Positions 47,301 to 59,885 of a stretch of 64,000 nt of DNA are shown one piece after another (the stretch's first letter is position 1; every line of letters starts with the position of its first letter). The notes beneath the pieces are model-generated. The model worked only from the letters and a program-made list of their open reading frames with translations. It was not told the DNA's origin and made no database searches. The position numbers were made by a program, and so were the translations under genes. The DNA is from Trebouxia sp. TZW2008 (Eukaryota; Chlorophyta; Trebouxiophyceae; Trebouxiales; Trebouxiaceae), in NCBI GenBank assembly GCA_002118135.1, contig BDIU01000136.1, positions 310,001 through 374,000 of the forward strand. The letters are read 5' to 3'.

Positions 47301-49964
47301 TCCTGGAATTCTCCAAGACGGTCAATGACGGCTCCAAAGTTCGCTATGGACTCAAACTGCATGCAGTGCACCCAAAATCAGTAGCAACGCTCCACAGTGT
47401 CTCTTGATGTATGCATGTCTCAGGCCGTGCTTCATGCTGTCAACAAACCCAGAGCGTCTGCTGATGCTTCTGTCGTCAATTTGCAAGAGCAAGATTAAAA
47501 TATGTGGATGCATGCGCCTTCCATGTGCTTGACGGCATTGTTTTGACACTAGTATCGGAAATGCAGCCTGCTTGGGCTGCAGCAGTACAAAGAGTATCAT
47601 GCTGCTAAGGCAGCATGTACAGACCTGGTATACAACTAGTGACACATCTGAAAGAATGTGGTTGAAGGCTGAGGAGCTCTGATTGATGACTCCAAAGCCA
47701 ATTTTGCCCTGGAAGTAGAGAGGCGCAACAACTGCAGCTGGCAAGATCTGGATCAGAAACCTGTGATCAACACAGTCCATGTGTCAGAACCTTGTGATCA
47801 GCACGGTAGGTGTTATGCATCACACGTGGCTGATGATGTTCCTCATGCACTAGTGTGCTGGTGATGAACAGGAAGCTGCTTGTACATGAACGTGCTGCTG
47901 AAGAATGTGTGCATTGCTGCTGAAAGTGTGTTTTGCTGCAGAAAGTGTGCATTGCTTTTGAAAGCCTGTTATGAACATGGAATTGACAACATGTGCTTCA
48001 TTGGCAAAGGTCTGCTAAGTTTGACAGCTGATCACTAGAGCCTTCTGATCTGGCCGTTGCAGTCAAAGCTTCTGTCAATTGAGGGTGTATCTTTGCTCTG
48101 GCAAGTAATGTAAACTTTGAGGACTTACTTTTTTCTGGCAATTGTAAGTAATAAGTGACTGGGGCATGCTTCATTTCGGCAAGTGATGTCAGAATCGAGA
48201 GCATGCTTCTACCTGTATGAGCTGGTGAAGAATTCAAGATTCCTGCTGGTGCTTAGCAGCTGAGCATAGTTCTTGATGACAGCTGAGAGGCGTTGCCACA
48301 ATAGGCGCTGCTCGCTTGCCTCTCCACCGTAGAAGGCAATGCTTTCTGCATTTTCCCTGACCCTCACCAGCCCATACCTGGCAGCCAAGAAGAGCATTAT
48401 TGAGGAAAAGAGAAGGACCACATCGCAGCTGATGCTGCACATGCTTGTACAGTTGTTCATTGTGCAGCATTTGCTTTTCAGATCACATGCTGTATGTTGG
48501 CTGCAAACAGGACAAGCCTACTGCTGCTCATCAGGGCATGTCGCACTTTTGCACAATTGCACTTCAATGGATAATATTGCTAATCTTGGCAGCAGGGAGA
48601 AGAGCACTGAAGAGAATGCCTTGCCTGAAATTTGCCTCTTGCGCCTCTTGCTGAAAATTTAACCCCACCAGTCTCTGTCCTAGCTTGACTGAGATGGCAG
48701 TGCCCCCCACAGAATACACTACCAAGACCACAAACAATGGAGGGTAGATAGTGTACAGAATCTCTGAGAATGACACCAGGTCAATGATTGCATTCAGTAT
48801 GGTCATTGAGAAGGACAACGCAGTGTCTGTGAAGTTCCTGCAAAGCAGTAAGGACCTTTTTAGCCCAGACAGTGATCTGTAAACATTGGTGTTAATCAAG
48901 CGAATGCGCAGCAGCAGACATTTTGCACATCTATCGGTCTTGCGTCCTAGCCTGTGGTGCCAGTTTGCATAGTGGTCTGGTGAAGTGGAAGTCAATGACT
49001 CTGCACATATTTTGCAGCTGATTTGATGTTACCTGACATCATTTGTGATACGCTGATCAGGATTGTCCAGCAAGGCACCTGCTTGCACTTGGTAAAAAGA
49101 TCTATCTTTGAAGTAGTCTGTTGTGAACTGATTTGTCATCCATTCTCGCCATTCCAAGGAGAGCACACTCAGATAGTAGTCTCTCAAGACATACACCTGA
49201 GTAAACACTCAAGGATCATGCAGTTTGCATGCTGGCCGGCTGTTAATATTGCATCTGTGTTGGGCAAATGGCAGAGTTGGGATGCAGAAAGGCGAGCAGG
49301 CTTACTGGTATACCAACAAACAAGCTGCATAGCCATTTGATGAGCATCTGTGTGAAGCGCTCTGTGTCCTTCTCAGACAGGGCGTTGAAGAAGTCTCGCC
49401 CTAGAAAGTTGAACCAGACACTGCAACATGTACATGCTGATTGCCTCATGCAAGGAAGGTACTAAGCTGAAGGAGCAAGCCATTGCGAGCCTGGTTGCCG
49501 TACCTGACACCTGTTGTGCCCAAAGTGAGCAAGACAACTCCTGCAAGCTTCCACTTGGCTTTGGTTGCATCCTCTGATTTGGTCCAGTACGGCAGCGTCA
49601 ACTGTGCAACACATTAATTTCAGGCACGTGGAAACTGATATGTTCGCTGCTGCCATTCAAGCTGTGCTACCTTCCAAAGCCGGCCAAAGATAACTTTAAA
49701 GTCTGTGCTTGGCCCTTCCTTTTCAGACAACGTAGCCCGCTTTGCTGGAACCAGCTGTGAGCCAGCACTAGAGGCGCTCTTGGCACACAGCACGTTGTCC
49801 TTCCGGTCAGGCTGTTTAAGGCGTCGTAGACATGATTTTCTGATTTGAAGGCAGCCACTACGCCGCGCGCTGAGAACAGGCGTTGAATGAAGGCAACGAT
49901 GCTGAGCGAAGTTTGCTAGGCCAGTCTGGCTGGTTGTAGCTGAGTATGCATGCATGTCTGCCAA
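44339..49964 (-). CDS. ABCD2: ABC half-transporter, ABCD2-like, probably chloroplast-targeted
   Basis: The start is at 49964 with a Ser/Arg-rich, acid-poor N-terminus (about 75 residues) that looks like a chloroplast transit peptide. A membrane domain follows: KWKLAGVVLLTLGTTGV, NALSEKDTERFTQMLIKWLC, QVQAGALLDNPDQRITNDV, LVSFSEILYTIYPPLFVVLV, RVRENAESIAFYGGE, FGVINQSSSAFNHILSDVSL and ANFGAVIDRLGEF. The nucleotide-binding domain has Walker A GPSGVGKTS (about 46590-46565), Q-loop FVPQRPYMVLGSL (about 45960), signature LGEQQR (about 44815), Walker B/D-loop VIMDEATSALDT and switch VGHRPT. It is a half-size transporter that should dimerise. The Arabidopsis chloroplast relative is ABCD2; the substrate is unknown, and peroxisomal relatives carry fatty acyl-CoA. 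All ATP-site motifs are intact. An exon between Q-loop and signature is followed by a 126-bp minisatellite. Confidence 0.92.
45280..45912 (-). repeat. 126-bp minisatellite derived from an exon end plus donor, 5 units
   Basis: The gtacagcatagcac core begins at 45398, 45524, 45650, 45776 and, in the true exon, 45902: four intervals of exactly 126 bp. Each unit holds a copy of the exon end that encodes WATSADPHTHQGADASQTAD and a possible GTATGC donor. A unit upstream of 45398 (about 45290-45397) is more diverged. Because 126 is 42 codons, frames stay open across the array on both strands (45118-45834 minus, 45263-45922 plus). Confidence 0.9.
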
Positions 49965-50254
49965 GTTGGGTTAGGACCACAAATGCACCGTGCAGACCAT
50001 AAGGCTACGCGAACCGAGCACTTGTGGCTGCACCGATGTTGAGGTGTAAGTCACGCGCAACAGATGTCGGGGTCGCTTGACTTTTCTGTGGCCTGTTGGC
50101 AAAAGTCAAACTTGTCAAAACGACACTTCGCTGCTTTATTGCTGTCCTGCCTTGCGCTGCTCGACAAAAGCGCTAGAATGGCAGCGATGCGCATATGAGA
50201 CCTGTCGAAGTTTCTCGTGTCGATCAGAGCCTTCTGAACCCCCTATGACTCGGC
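49965..50254. promoter_or_regulatory. Bidirectional promoter between ABCD2-like (-) and importin-alpha-like (+) genes
   Basis: The two start codons are 290 bp apart in divergent orientation, so the interval must carry both promoters. It is CpG-richer than nearby introns. No named element is visible. Confidence 0.5.
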
Positions 50255-53200
50255 ATGAGTGAAGAGGGTAACAGGCAAGATGCACTGCAGCAAAAGCTCA
50301 AGAAGCTGTCTGTCAGGTGCGTTGTCATCGTTACCTTACCGACAGCCACTCAAAAACAATTAGTTAGTGCCCATAACCTGTGTGCAGAGGTCTTCAATCG
50401 GCCTGACGCAGCACCCATAGTACCCTCTCGTTCAACCCTGCATGCTGTGCCGCAGAGGTGATCAGTACAAGAAAGCGGGCCTCGATGCCGGCAGATCAGC
50501 CTCAGCACGTCGTCATCAAGTCAGCGGCTCCTGCTTCCGTATGCTGCACCAAGCAGCTCTTGCTGTATACCAATGACAAAAGGAGCTTTGATGCTTCTGC
50601 AGGCTCAGGAAGCAAGCAGAGCAACGCGTCATGCAATACTTAGATCCAAGAGATTCAGAAGAACTGCCGATGAACTGGATGAGAGCTTTGATACCACAGA
50701 CACTCAGCCAGAGTCACCACAAACCAAGATACAAAATTTGATGAAAATTGCCAGTTCCTTCACAAATGGCTTAACAGCAAGGGTAGCAGCAATGCGTAAA
50801 CTGAGACAGATGCTCAGCAGAGGTCTGATCTGTATTTCCAGCATTTCAGGCATGCAGCATTACGCCTGATCTGAACGCAGGTCTTCCGAATGAAGTTTGC
50901 AATGCAGATGATGCAGCCTTGCCACAAGCAATACAAGCTAAATTGGTCCAGTGCCTTGCTAAAGCACTTGTACTCAGGTATATCATGGTCATAAGCTGCA
51001 GCAGACTTTATCACCTGTCCAGTATTGTTTAGCTGTGACTGAGCGCCTCTCAGCTGGCGCTTGATTGCAGTGCATGCCAGCAACTTGCATAGCGTTCTCA
51101 TTCAGCTGTTGCAAGGCACGATTATTGTGAACTTTTTGGAGGCATTCAGTGTGTCTCCATGCACCTGGCAGGGGCATGCAATGTCACTGGCAAACATCTA
51201 TAGAAACGCAATGATGATGAAGCGTAGTCTCACGCAGGCAGCACACTAGCCTTGAGCTGAAGCTTGTTTTTGAGGCTGCATGGGCAATCACCAGCATGGC
51301 AGCTGGATCACATGAGAGCGTGCAAGCAGTCCTGCCGTTAGCACCAATGCTGATTGTCCTGGTGCAATCCCGCAGCAGCATGCACATTGCAGAGCAGGCT
51401 GCTTGGGCACTAGGTGAGCCATTGACGTAGCCTGCCAGTGATTGTGTGAGCACTGACAGCTTCTGCCTGCCAATGTATGCTGTCACAGCCTTTCAGCTCC
51501 GTTGCAAAGATGACACGCCGCAGATTTTGTGCTTGAGGTGCTGTCTTGCTGATTGTCCTAGCGCAGTCCCGCAGCAGCATGCACATTGCAGAGCAGGCCG
51601 CTTGGACATTGGGTGAGCCATTGTCACAACCCGGCAATGATCTTGTGAGCACTGACAGCTTCTGCACGCCAAGGCATGCTGTCACAGCCTGTAAGCCGAC
51701 TCGTAAAATGATGTGCAACAGCTTGCCTGCTTAAAGCTTTGCCAGCTTTCCCAAATAAATGTTTGGCAGCTGAGGGCAGACTCCATCTTAGACTGTGGCC
51801 TGTCTACTCATGAAAGACAACAGTCATGGCATAGTCATGTCAGCAAGCATACAAGAGGAGCCATGCTTGCTCCGTGCTGCCAATGAGTCAGCTCAAAATA
51901 AGTTTTGACAGACTGGCATGAAGTCAGCTGATGGCACCTGTATGTGCCCAGCCTGTATGTGCCTGCCTAGCAAACTTTTGTCACGAAAGAACTGTTCATT
52001 GCTGCAGGCAATATGGCTGCAGAGTCGGCAGCAGTTAGAGCTACCTTGCAGGCCAATGGAATCGCGCGACCCCTCATGCGCCTCATCTTGGCTGCTGCTG
52101 TGGACCATATTTGTGACCGCAGCACCCTGTCTGCTGCTTGCACTGCTGCTTGGGCGCTTTCTAACCTGCTTCAAGACAGCGGCAACATAGTAAGGTCACA
52201 ATGTAATGCTCTGATCGCTCATCACTTGTTGGCAATGCATTTGCTCCCGTCTGAGCATCCTCAACAACTAACCACGCAAGTTGTTCGCAAACTAATCTGA
52301 ATACTTATGAAGTGACTATCAGCATGCGCAAGTAGTCCATTTGGGCGTATGCATTATGTAGTGTCAGTTTGATGTAGCTGGCCTGTCTACTTTGGCAACC
52401 TTGCTTCAGGTCAATGAGGTGCTTGCGTTGGACAAAGGCCCAGAAGGCCTGTTGAAGGTCCTTGCTTCCAGCTCAGACACACCGCTGCTTGCTGAAGTTG
52501 CGTGGGTGTTGTGCTATGCAGCCTTCAGCCAGACCAACCTAAACAGGCTAGTGCATCTCGGCCTTATCTCAGCGATGCTTCCTCAAATCAACAGCTGCCT
52601 CCAAGAGGTAGAAGAGCTGTGATCTGTTCCGCTCCTGCGCCTTGTGTTCCGTGCAAGGCAGTGAATCAGCATCCTCTTGCTTTCAGTGCTTGATGAAATA
52701 AACCTGTGTGTATGACGTAATACATTCTGGCACCAATGTCTTGCATGCTCCACAATCTGCACTACTCTCAAACACGCAATGATTCCCTTTTGAATCCCAC
52801 AATGTCCTGTGGCTACTCAGCTTCTGGCCACCATGATTGAATGTGTCAAAGATCCTCAGCTGCCAAGCGAGTTCAAAGCAGCGCAAGCATGCGCAGCATT
52901 GGCTCAGCACCGGTTGGCGCTGAAGCAGATACCCTGAAATGAAATATAGGCAGAGGAGGAGGGTATAGAGGCCCCTTCAGTCTTGCTCAGACCCTTGTTG
53001 AGAATCACAGGCAATATTGCAGCCCTGGGAGGAAAGGAAGCATGCTCTGCTCTGATGGCAGATACTGCAAGTGAGCTGCTTCAGCAATCAAAATTTGAGT
53101 TAGTGTGCAGCACTATGAGCTACAGGGCAGATGTGCATGCATATCTTGTATCATTGGCTTTGTCCATAATTGCCTTTACATGTACGTATCTGTGCATAGC

Positions 53201-54061
53201 AACAGCACACACAACGCGATTGCAAATTCTACTCGCAAGTATGTGTCTGCGCATGGCAGGAGTGCAGCTAGCGCAATTGCAGACTTCATCAACATGTATG
53301 CATCTGTGCATGTCAACAGCACAGCTCACGCAAATGCATTTGTTGGTTGTTGGAGCAAACAAGCATGCTACCCAATTTTCAGCAAGTCCGTGTCTCATGC
53401 TCGATTTGAATCCTGCAGGCGCAACCGTACAAAAGATGATCTGTGCTTGTTTGAAATGCCAAGACCTGGGCTTGCAAGCTGAAGCTGCATGGCTATGTGC
53501 AAATATGATAGCCATGCCCAATATGTGAGTAGTCACCTGCAAGCTTGCTGCAATTTCTGACAAGCTGAAGCTTCATGGCTGTGAGCAAACATGATAGCCA
53601 TGCCCATCATGAGAGCAGCTACCTACAGGTCTGCTGTAGTTATTCACAAGCTGAAGCTGCGTGGCTGTGTGCAAACATGATAGCCATGCCCAATATGCGA
53701 GTGCTTACCTACAGGCTTGCTGCGACTTTTGACAAGCTGAAGCTGCATGGCTGTGTGCAAACATGGTAGCCATGCCTGACATGTGAGTCGCTACCTGCAA
53801 GCTTGCTGCAATTGTTGACAGGTGCATTGCATCTTGCAGCAGCTTTGAACAGGAGGCATGCATGGTTTTGGTGTTACTAATTGCATAAGGTTGTTGTGCA
53901 CTGCGCAGGCTTTCGTTTGAAAATGCGCATCGGCATAGGGGTCAGGAGGCAATTTCACATCTGCTAGAAGATCTGCAAGATGTCGCAGCAAACGGGAGCA
54001 TGTATGCAAAGCGTGAGGCTGCACTTGCCATTGATACTTTGCAGTTGATACGAGAGCACTG
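50255..54061 (+). CDS. Importin-alpha-like armadillo repeat protein with IBB-like N-terminus
   Basis: Exon 1 (50255 to about 50315, MSEEGNRQDALQQKLKKLSV) joins in phase after ccgcag to GDQYKKAGLDAGRSASARR. The next exon (from about 50608) has LRSKRFRRTADELDESF. Together these resemble the basic importin-beta-binding domain. ARM-type exons follow: about 51250-51413 (VFEAAWAITSMAAGSHESVQ, SMHIAEQAAWALG), 52008-52189 (CTAAWALSNLLQDSGNI), 52411-52607 (LLAEVAWVLCYAAFS), about 52816-52910, about 52983-53110 (PLLRITGNIAALGGKEA), about 53418-53525 (LQAEAAWLCANMIAMPN) and a last exon to TGA at 54061. The AAWAL motifs are typical of importin alpha. Such adaptors carry NLS cargo to importin beta; the divergent repeats suggest a specialised relative (TMCO6-like) and not a canonical importin alpha. 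TGTAA at 54428-54432. Confidence 0.7.
51541..51616 (+). repeat. Copy of an ARM exon end and donor
   Basis: ctgattgtcc, then gcagtcccgcagcagcatgc and gcagagcaggccgcttgg, then ggtgagcc at 51541-51616 copies 51348-51418 at about 90 percent identity. The copy includes the GTGAGCC donor. Confidence 0.8.
53474..53830 (+). repeat. 86-bp tandem repeat of an ARM exon end and donor, 4 copies
   Basis: gctgaagctgcatggctatg starts at 53478, and matching cores follow at 53564, 53650 and 53736, three intervals of exactly 86 bp. Each copy repeats EAAWLCANMIAMP-coding sequence and the following boundary (atgtgagt, atgagagc, atgcgagt, atgtgagt). The period is not a multiple of three. Confidence 0.9.
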
Positions 54062-55437
54062 AAGGCATTCACTGCCTGGTTTGAGTGCCCCCAGTGACAG
54101 TCTGTACTGACAAGGAAAATAGGTGCCAATGCTTCAGTTGCAATGCTCAGGATGTGCATCCGGTGGTACTCCAAGGTTATAGTTGGTCACCAAACAAGTA
54201 CATACTTCACAGCATGTGCACTTGATGTTGCCCACAGCGTTTTGAAACATGCACCACATGGTTCACCATCACATCATCTGAGCATGGCATTGAACACATA
54301 GTTCATCAATCTGGTTATCAAGCTAACAAGTATCAACAACACTCGCAGCTGCAGTAGCCATGCCGATGGAAAGAATTGCTGACTGTCTTACACTTATGTC
54401 TATCTGTAATTATCTGGCAACTGCCTGTGTAATGCGAGAGCGGAGCATCTGCATCTTGTTTGCTGACATCAAGTGCTCTTTGCAATTTGAATGCATTCAC
54501 ACATGATTGAAAGCTCGAAGGCTCTGATGCTGTAACCCGAGTGCGTCAAATGCAGAGGGCGCCCAACAGGTGAAAGCAAAAGCCATTAGCTTAGCAGGTG
54601 AGCAATGGTCCAAAGTTGAGCTGTTTGGCAAGCAGCTGCTGACCTCAGCGTGACCAAAACGGGGGTCTAGCAACAGCTGGCAGCTCGTACATTCCGTGTC
54701 CTTCCTCCAAATCGAAGCGGCTTCAGCAGTACAAGGTAATCCCTGCAGCTGCTCAAGAAACTGCTACAACAGCTGCTCAATGCCAAACCCTGCTTTCTTG
54801 GTACGTGTCAGCTGCACACGTCACCTGCCACCTGACTAAGAAAGGCAAATTCGAAGGGTTAGCAGCTGCGTCCTCAGCTTCGAGACGGAAAGGCTGGTGG
54901 AACGTACGAAAGCCAATCCTGCACATCGCTTGGAAGCAGGAACCGCAAACGCTGCATTCTTGTATGTTTTGCGGCCTATCTCAAGAGCGTTCAGAGCGCC
55001 TTCTAGTTTCATTGCACCTGACGTGTGAAGGTCGCCGGCATGGCCATGCTTATCTAGTGCTGCCCTTGGCGCGGGGACCGCAAGCATGTGCGAAGCCCTT
55101 CGACAGCGCTTTGTCTTTGCTGAGGCTGAAAAGTGACGTTCGGCTGTCTCAGGTAAGTCTTGAAGCCAAGCTTTGGCTATCTAGCCATCCAGCCCAGCGT
55201 TGTAGAGCTTGACACTTAGGCCTTGCAGTGCGCGCTCTGACCGCTTCTGCAGTATACAGCAGTACAATCCGCTCGCCGTGAGCAACTCGCACCGCTGACG
55301 CACACCGCCAGGTTGTATCCGGGTTGCTCGCGGCTTGCCGATATACAACCATGGGTCTCCCTAACTGCTTGTGCCTGCTATGCTGACACGTTTCGCGGCT
55401 GCAGCTTGGTGAGAGGCGCTTGAGCTAGCTCAGGCTG
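54062..55437. other. Spacer between importin-alpha-like and bZIP genes
   Basis: The spacer holds the importin 3' UTR with TGTAA at 54428-54432. A CpG-richer stretch from about 54800 to 55430 is probably the bZIP promoter and 5' UTR. A 135-codon plus ORF (54805-55212) and an antisense ORF (54836-55087) carry no recognised motif and are not annotated. Confidence 0.4.
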
Positions 55438-58400
55438 ATGCAATCTTCGTCAGCAGAGACTGCCGGACCCACAGCTATCCCGCAAGTTTGTGAGGTATGT
55501 GCTTTATGCAGCTCAGCTATAGTTCACATAGAGCCTCTCAGCAGCCATGTTGCTAACAGCATGAGACTTGCCATACGACCCTTGCAGCATGTGAGCACGA
55601 CACTGGGCATCTGCCATGCAGACAGCATCACCAGCCCTGCCACAAGTAAGCAGCATGTCACTTTAGGACGCAAAAGCAGACCTGAGTCATGCTACAGCAG
55701 GGCTTAGTGATGCTTTTTGGCAGGACTATGCTGTACCTGTGCCTCTTATGTGTGAGCATAACACGGTGCATCTGTCATGCAGACAGCATCACCAAACCTA
55801 CCCCAAGTCAGCAGCCGCTCAGTCACACCTTCAGATTCAGCTAATCTTGCTCAAGCAGTTGCTGCGCTTGATACCTTCCGTTCAGACTCTGGTGACACCG
55901 GCTTGGACAGACAGAGGGAGTCAGGCACAAGTGGTGGCCGCTCTTCTGACGAGAGGAGGCGTGAAGAAGCTGCGCAGAGTGAGCAGACTCCAAGTCCTTC
56001 ACAGAGCAAGGTAAACATCTTTGCAAAGATGGTCCAGACAGTGACAGCTAGTCTACTCTAAAAAGGTATCGTATCAGTCTCACTGCAGGAGTGCTGCCTA
56101 GTAAGCACAGCCGCCACAGGCGGCGTTCCTCTTTCCCCATGCTTGTCCTGAGTCATCCGCTGCAGCCTTCATCAGTCAGCAATAGACACTGTGAAAGTCC
56201 ACTATCATGCAGATCCTGTTGCAGGCAGTCAAATAGCTTCGTCGCATTGCAATGGCGTATGCCATTAACACATCCGAACACATTGCCAATCATCTGACAT
56301 AGCAGTGACTGTGCAGCACTTTGGCCCATGCAGCCCTGATGTCAACATGCTCAAATTGCTTTGCAGAACAAACGGCTGAAACAAAACCGGCTCGCTGCAA
56401 AGAAGAGCCGGGAGCGGCGCAAGGATTATGTGCTTTCCCTTGAAGATCAGGTGTGTGACTCTTTTGTTGCTGTTCTGAGCTTTGGCTCATGGTGTGATTA
56501 AGCAACACCAGGAGCTGTTGCAGAGCAGCTCGAGCATCAGTTTGTAGCGGCAACCTTGTCTTGGCTAAGACCTTGCTTAACAGCCACTGATATGACAGTG
56601 TCAGCTGTCTCATTGACATTGCTGCACCATAGCCCTACTTTTGTGTGTAGAGCATGCCAGGCTGTATAGCATGGCATCGAGATTATTGTGAATGCCAAGC
56701 ACACAGGACATGCATGAATGGCACATATGATTCAAGTTTGTTTATCCTTGCAGGTAAGGGCACTGCGGGATGAGATGCGGTGGGAGCAGCAAAGCAAGGC
56801 ACCTTTAAGGGGAGAAGGATCAGGATCTGGTTCAGCAGGACCCTCCCTATCACAGCAAATTGTGATTGATTGGTTGATTGATTTCAGGTGAGGGCACTGA
56901 GGGATGAGCTGCGGCGGGAACAGCAGAGCAAGGCCACTCTAAGGGGAGAAGGCTCAGGATCTGGGTCAGCAGGGCCATCCAGAGGCGGCACGGCCCCTGT
57001 CCCGGCCCTTGGCCCTGCCCCTGTTCCCCTTGTTGTTGGCCCTGGTCACACACGCACAGTTTCAGAGCCTCCCAGATTCACTGAGTAAGACCAGCTTTTC
57101 AAGATGCTGACAGCTACTGCTAGCATGTTGCTCGGCGCTACACGCAGATCGACTGAGTGAGACAAGCTCATGTGACGCTGACAGCTCTTGACAGTTTTGT
57201 GCTAAAATGCCACAACCAGTGAGTAAGACAAGCCTGCAAACCATCGGCATTGTTGAAAGCACAGTGCTTAGGTGCACCAATGCGTTCGCCTTTGCTCTGT
57301 ATATGCTTGCCTGATGAATCTGCAGGAGACCTGAAGAAACATGCTTGCATTGCGTCCCAAGCTATCTGAGCTGAGTCCCTTGACAGTGATGTAAGCGGGG
57401 GCATTCTGTATGACAAGACTGCAATCTTCAAGAGTCTTGCACGTTCAAAGTGTTCTGGGAGTAGCAGGTTGGTGTTCAAATTCGAGTTTGCATGCAGGTG
57501 GCTGTCAGCAGCTGAAGTACCAAACCCGTTTCTAGCAGCAAGGGACAGCCAGCAGCAACTGCAAATGATTGCAAGCCCAACAGTCAATATTTCCTCGGAC
57601 GGGCCAAGGCCTTTGGCCCTTCAGATGCCCATCATGCATAGCGCAGTAGATGCAGCCTCTCAAGCGGTAATACTCTCATGCAAGTTGCACAAACTCTGAA
57701 CATTGTCTATGCTATCCTGTGCTCAGGAGTCAACCTGGTATGTAGACTCTGGCTGTTTCTTGAAGAGTTTGTCTGGTAGACAGAGTCAGCGCAACCTTAT
57801 CACTGACTCCTTTGCTAAGCAGTGCACTGTGGCCATCTAAACAGGCAAGACACATGCTGATTGAGCACTTACAGCCTAGACCTGATGTTGAATGGACAGC
57901 ATCTGGCATTCCTGATAGCCCTGTACCGAGCTGGACAGCATCCATTTGTGTGTTCTTTGAGTCGTGCATGCCTCAGAGCACTGGCATATACAGCACCTGA
58001 CGTGCTTCAGACAACTGCGTCAAGCATGCAGTTGCATGGCATACACATGTCTTGACATGCTCAGGGCCTCTAAGACAAGCATGCGCTGGCACAAGTGCAC
58101 ACTGGCAATTGCGTGGTATACACATTGTGACACCTGCAAATAGCGACATTCAGTTGCATGACATGCAGGTGGTGCATGCCTTTGAGCACTGGCATGCCCA
58201 GCATACGGGCTTGGTGCATTCGCTGCTGGCAGTGCGCAACCAGAGCAGCATGGAGGGCCCTCTGGCAGAGCGGCTCATGGCCGTCCTGGCACACCTGAGG
58301 GACTTCTTCCGTCTCAAGGCTGCTGCTGTGTGTTCACATCTGCAAGCTGTTGGACTGTTCTCTCTCAGCTGCTGCCACTGCTTGAGATGCTGTGTCTGGC

Positions 58401-59885
58401 CCGATTGAGCTGCTCTCACTGCTGGACATGCTGCCTCTAACCATCTGAGCTGCCACTGCTTGAGATGCTGTCTCTGTGCTGTTCAACGGCTGCCATGGCT
58501 TGACATGCTCTGTCTGAGCCCGACCCCACCATATCACCTCTGCATGTGGCACATGCTATGGCAGTACACGCCCTTTGCTCCGCCCCTCTGGTAGCACAGC
58601 TCCCAAGCGCTTTTAGACACAGGCAATGCCCACATGCCTGACGGGTACAATCACGCAGACAGAGAATGCACACCACCGACAGTCTGACAGTGCTGATTGT
58701 ATCTGTCAAACAGCTATTACCCCAAGGGATGCACACTACTGGGTTTGACAGCTTTCTTTGTCTGTTAAACAGCTGCAAGGGCCAGATGCGCACCTGGTGC
58801 TGAGCCTGCAGCACCTTCCGCAAGGGCAGCGCCGCTTTGCACCCCTGGGTGTGCTGTCCTGCTCTGACATCTGTGTCGGCCTCCTGGACAAACTAGGGCC
58901 AGGACTCAACATCCAGCAGCGCTTGTTCCTTGAGCAACACAAGGTACCTGATCAGCTGCTGTGCATCAACATTTATTGACTGCATGTCTGGTGCAGATGT
59001 ACCTTGTATACATTCCCCAATTGCAAAGTGTGATGAATCACTGGCATCTTGCAGCAGAATGCAAGTTGAACTGCTGATGTCAAGCATCTCACTACTTCGC
59101 TTTGGTTGCACATAGACTTCTTGCTCTGCCACTCAGGTTCCAGGAACGAAGCTGGCAGCAGTCACTTTTGCATGCATGCATGACTATGCATGATCTTACA
59201 TTTGCTAACAAGCTGTTTCTGCTGCAGCAAGCGTTGATGACTCAAGAAGCGACGTTCCACATGCTGCTGTCAAGGACCATTGCAGAGGTGACTCAGCTGG
59301 TGGCTCAAGCTAGGGTACCTCTAGATCTGCCAGGACCCATATCCTTGCAGCCTGCAGTGGCTGACACTGAGGCCAAGCTTCAAGTCATGTGAGTCTTGCA
59401 CAGGCTTCAAAACAGCGCATGAGCTACACTGTGTGCAGCACAGCATGCTGCGAGTCCAGCCTTTACACTTGGTTTGTTGCAAGCAAGCTGACAACAAGCT
59501 ATCTTGCTATTGCTGCAGAGGACATAGCCTTGAGCATGCATCATGCTACGTGCAGATGTTGAGAAAATTGTGTATCAGCTAGATGGCAAGGTGCTCATAC
59601 TTTACATTGCCTCATTGTGTAAAGTTTTCAAACGAATGCACGTATGGGCTTTGCCCACGCGAATGATGTCTTTGCAGGTGCCAGATCTTTCTGGAAGCTG
59701 ACAGACTGTGGCAGGAATTCCTTCTGCACGCTGAGCACTTCCTGTCCGTGCCTCAATTTGTGACTGTGGTCAGCGCCATGGCTGAAGTTGGTGCTGGTTT
59801 AGAAGCAGTTTGGCAAGGCCAAGAATGTTCACAACTGCTGACACTTGCCTCCCTTACTCAAGCTATGGCAGCCTCCCAAGTCTAA
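55438..59885 (+). CDS. bZIP transcription factor with possible DOG1/TGA-like C-terminal region
   Basis: Exon 1 (from 55438) encodes MQSSSAETAGPTAIPQVCE. A Ser-rich acidic exon from about 55783 ends SEQTPSPSQSK. The exon from about 56365 encodes the basic region, NKRLKQNRLAAKKSRERRKD, which fits the bZIP N-x7-R pattern, then YVLSLEDQ at the start of the zipper. The zipper continues in the exon at 56888 (VRALRDELRREQQ) followed by a Gly/Pro-rich linker. Further exons encode PNPFLAARDSQQQLQMIASP (about 57495), VHAFEHWHAQHTGLVHSLLA (about 58140-58325), HLVLSLQHLPQGQRRF (about 58772-58945), an exon to 59390 and the last exon (59687-59885, CQIFLEADRLWQEFL). The helical C-terminal part is reminiscent of the DOG1 region of plant TGA factors; that assignment is tentative. 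It should bind DNA as a dimer in the nucleus. TGTAA at 60316-60320. Confidence 0.7.
55619..55830 (+). repeat. Copy of a bZIP-gene exon start with acceptor
   Basis: catctgccatgcag-acagcatcaccagccctgcc at 55609-55640 closely matches catctgtcatgcag-acagcatcaccaaacctacc at 55768-55800. Both have an acceptor, and the second continues into the exon. Confidence 0.75.
56754..57020 (+). repeat. Duplicated zipper exon start, 134-bp period
   Basis: gtaagggcactgcgggatga at 56754 and gtgagggcactgagggatga at 56888 each follow a cag acceptor. Both encode VRALRDExRxEQQSKAxLRG and then GEGSGSGSAGPS. They diverge after GPS. Either could serve as the zipper exon start. Confidence 0.85.

Noticed and set aside
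54805..55212. 135-codon plus ORF before the bZIP gene
   Set aside because: No motif, an antisense ORF overlaps it, and it lies in the likely bZIP promoter or 5' UTR.
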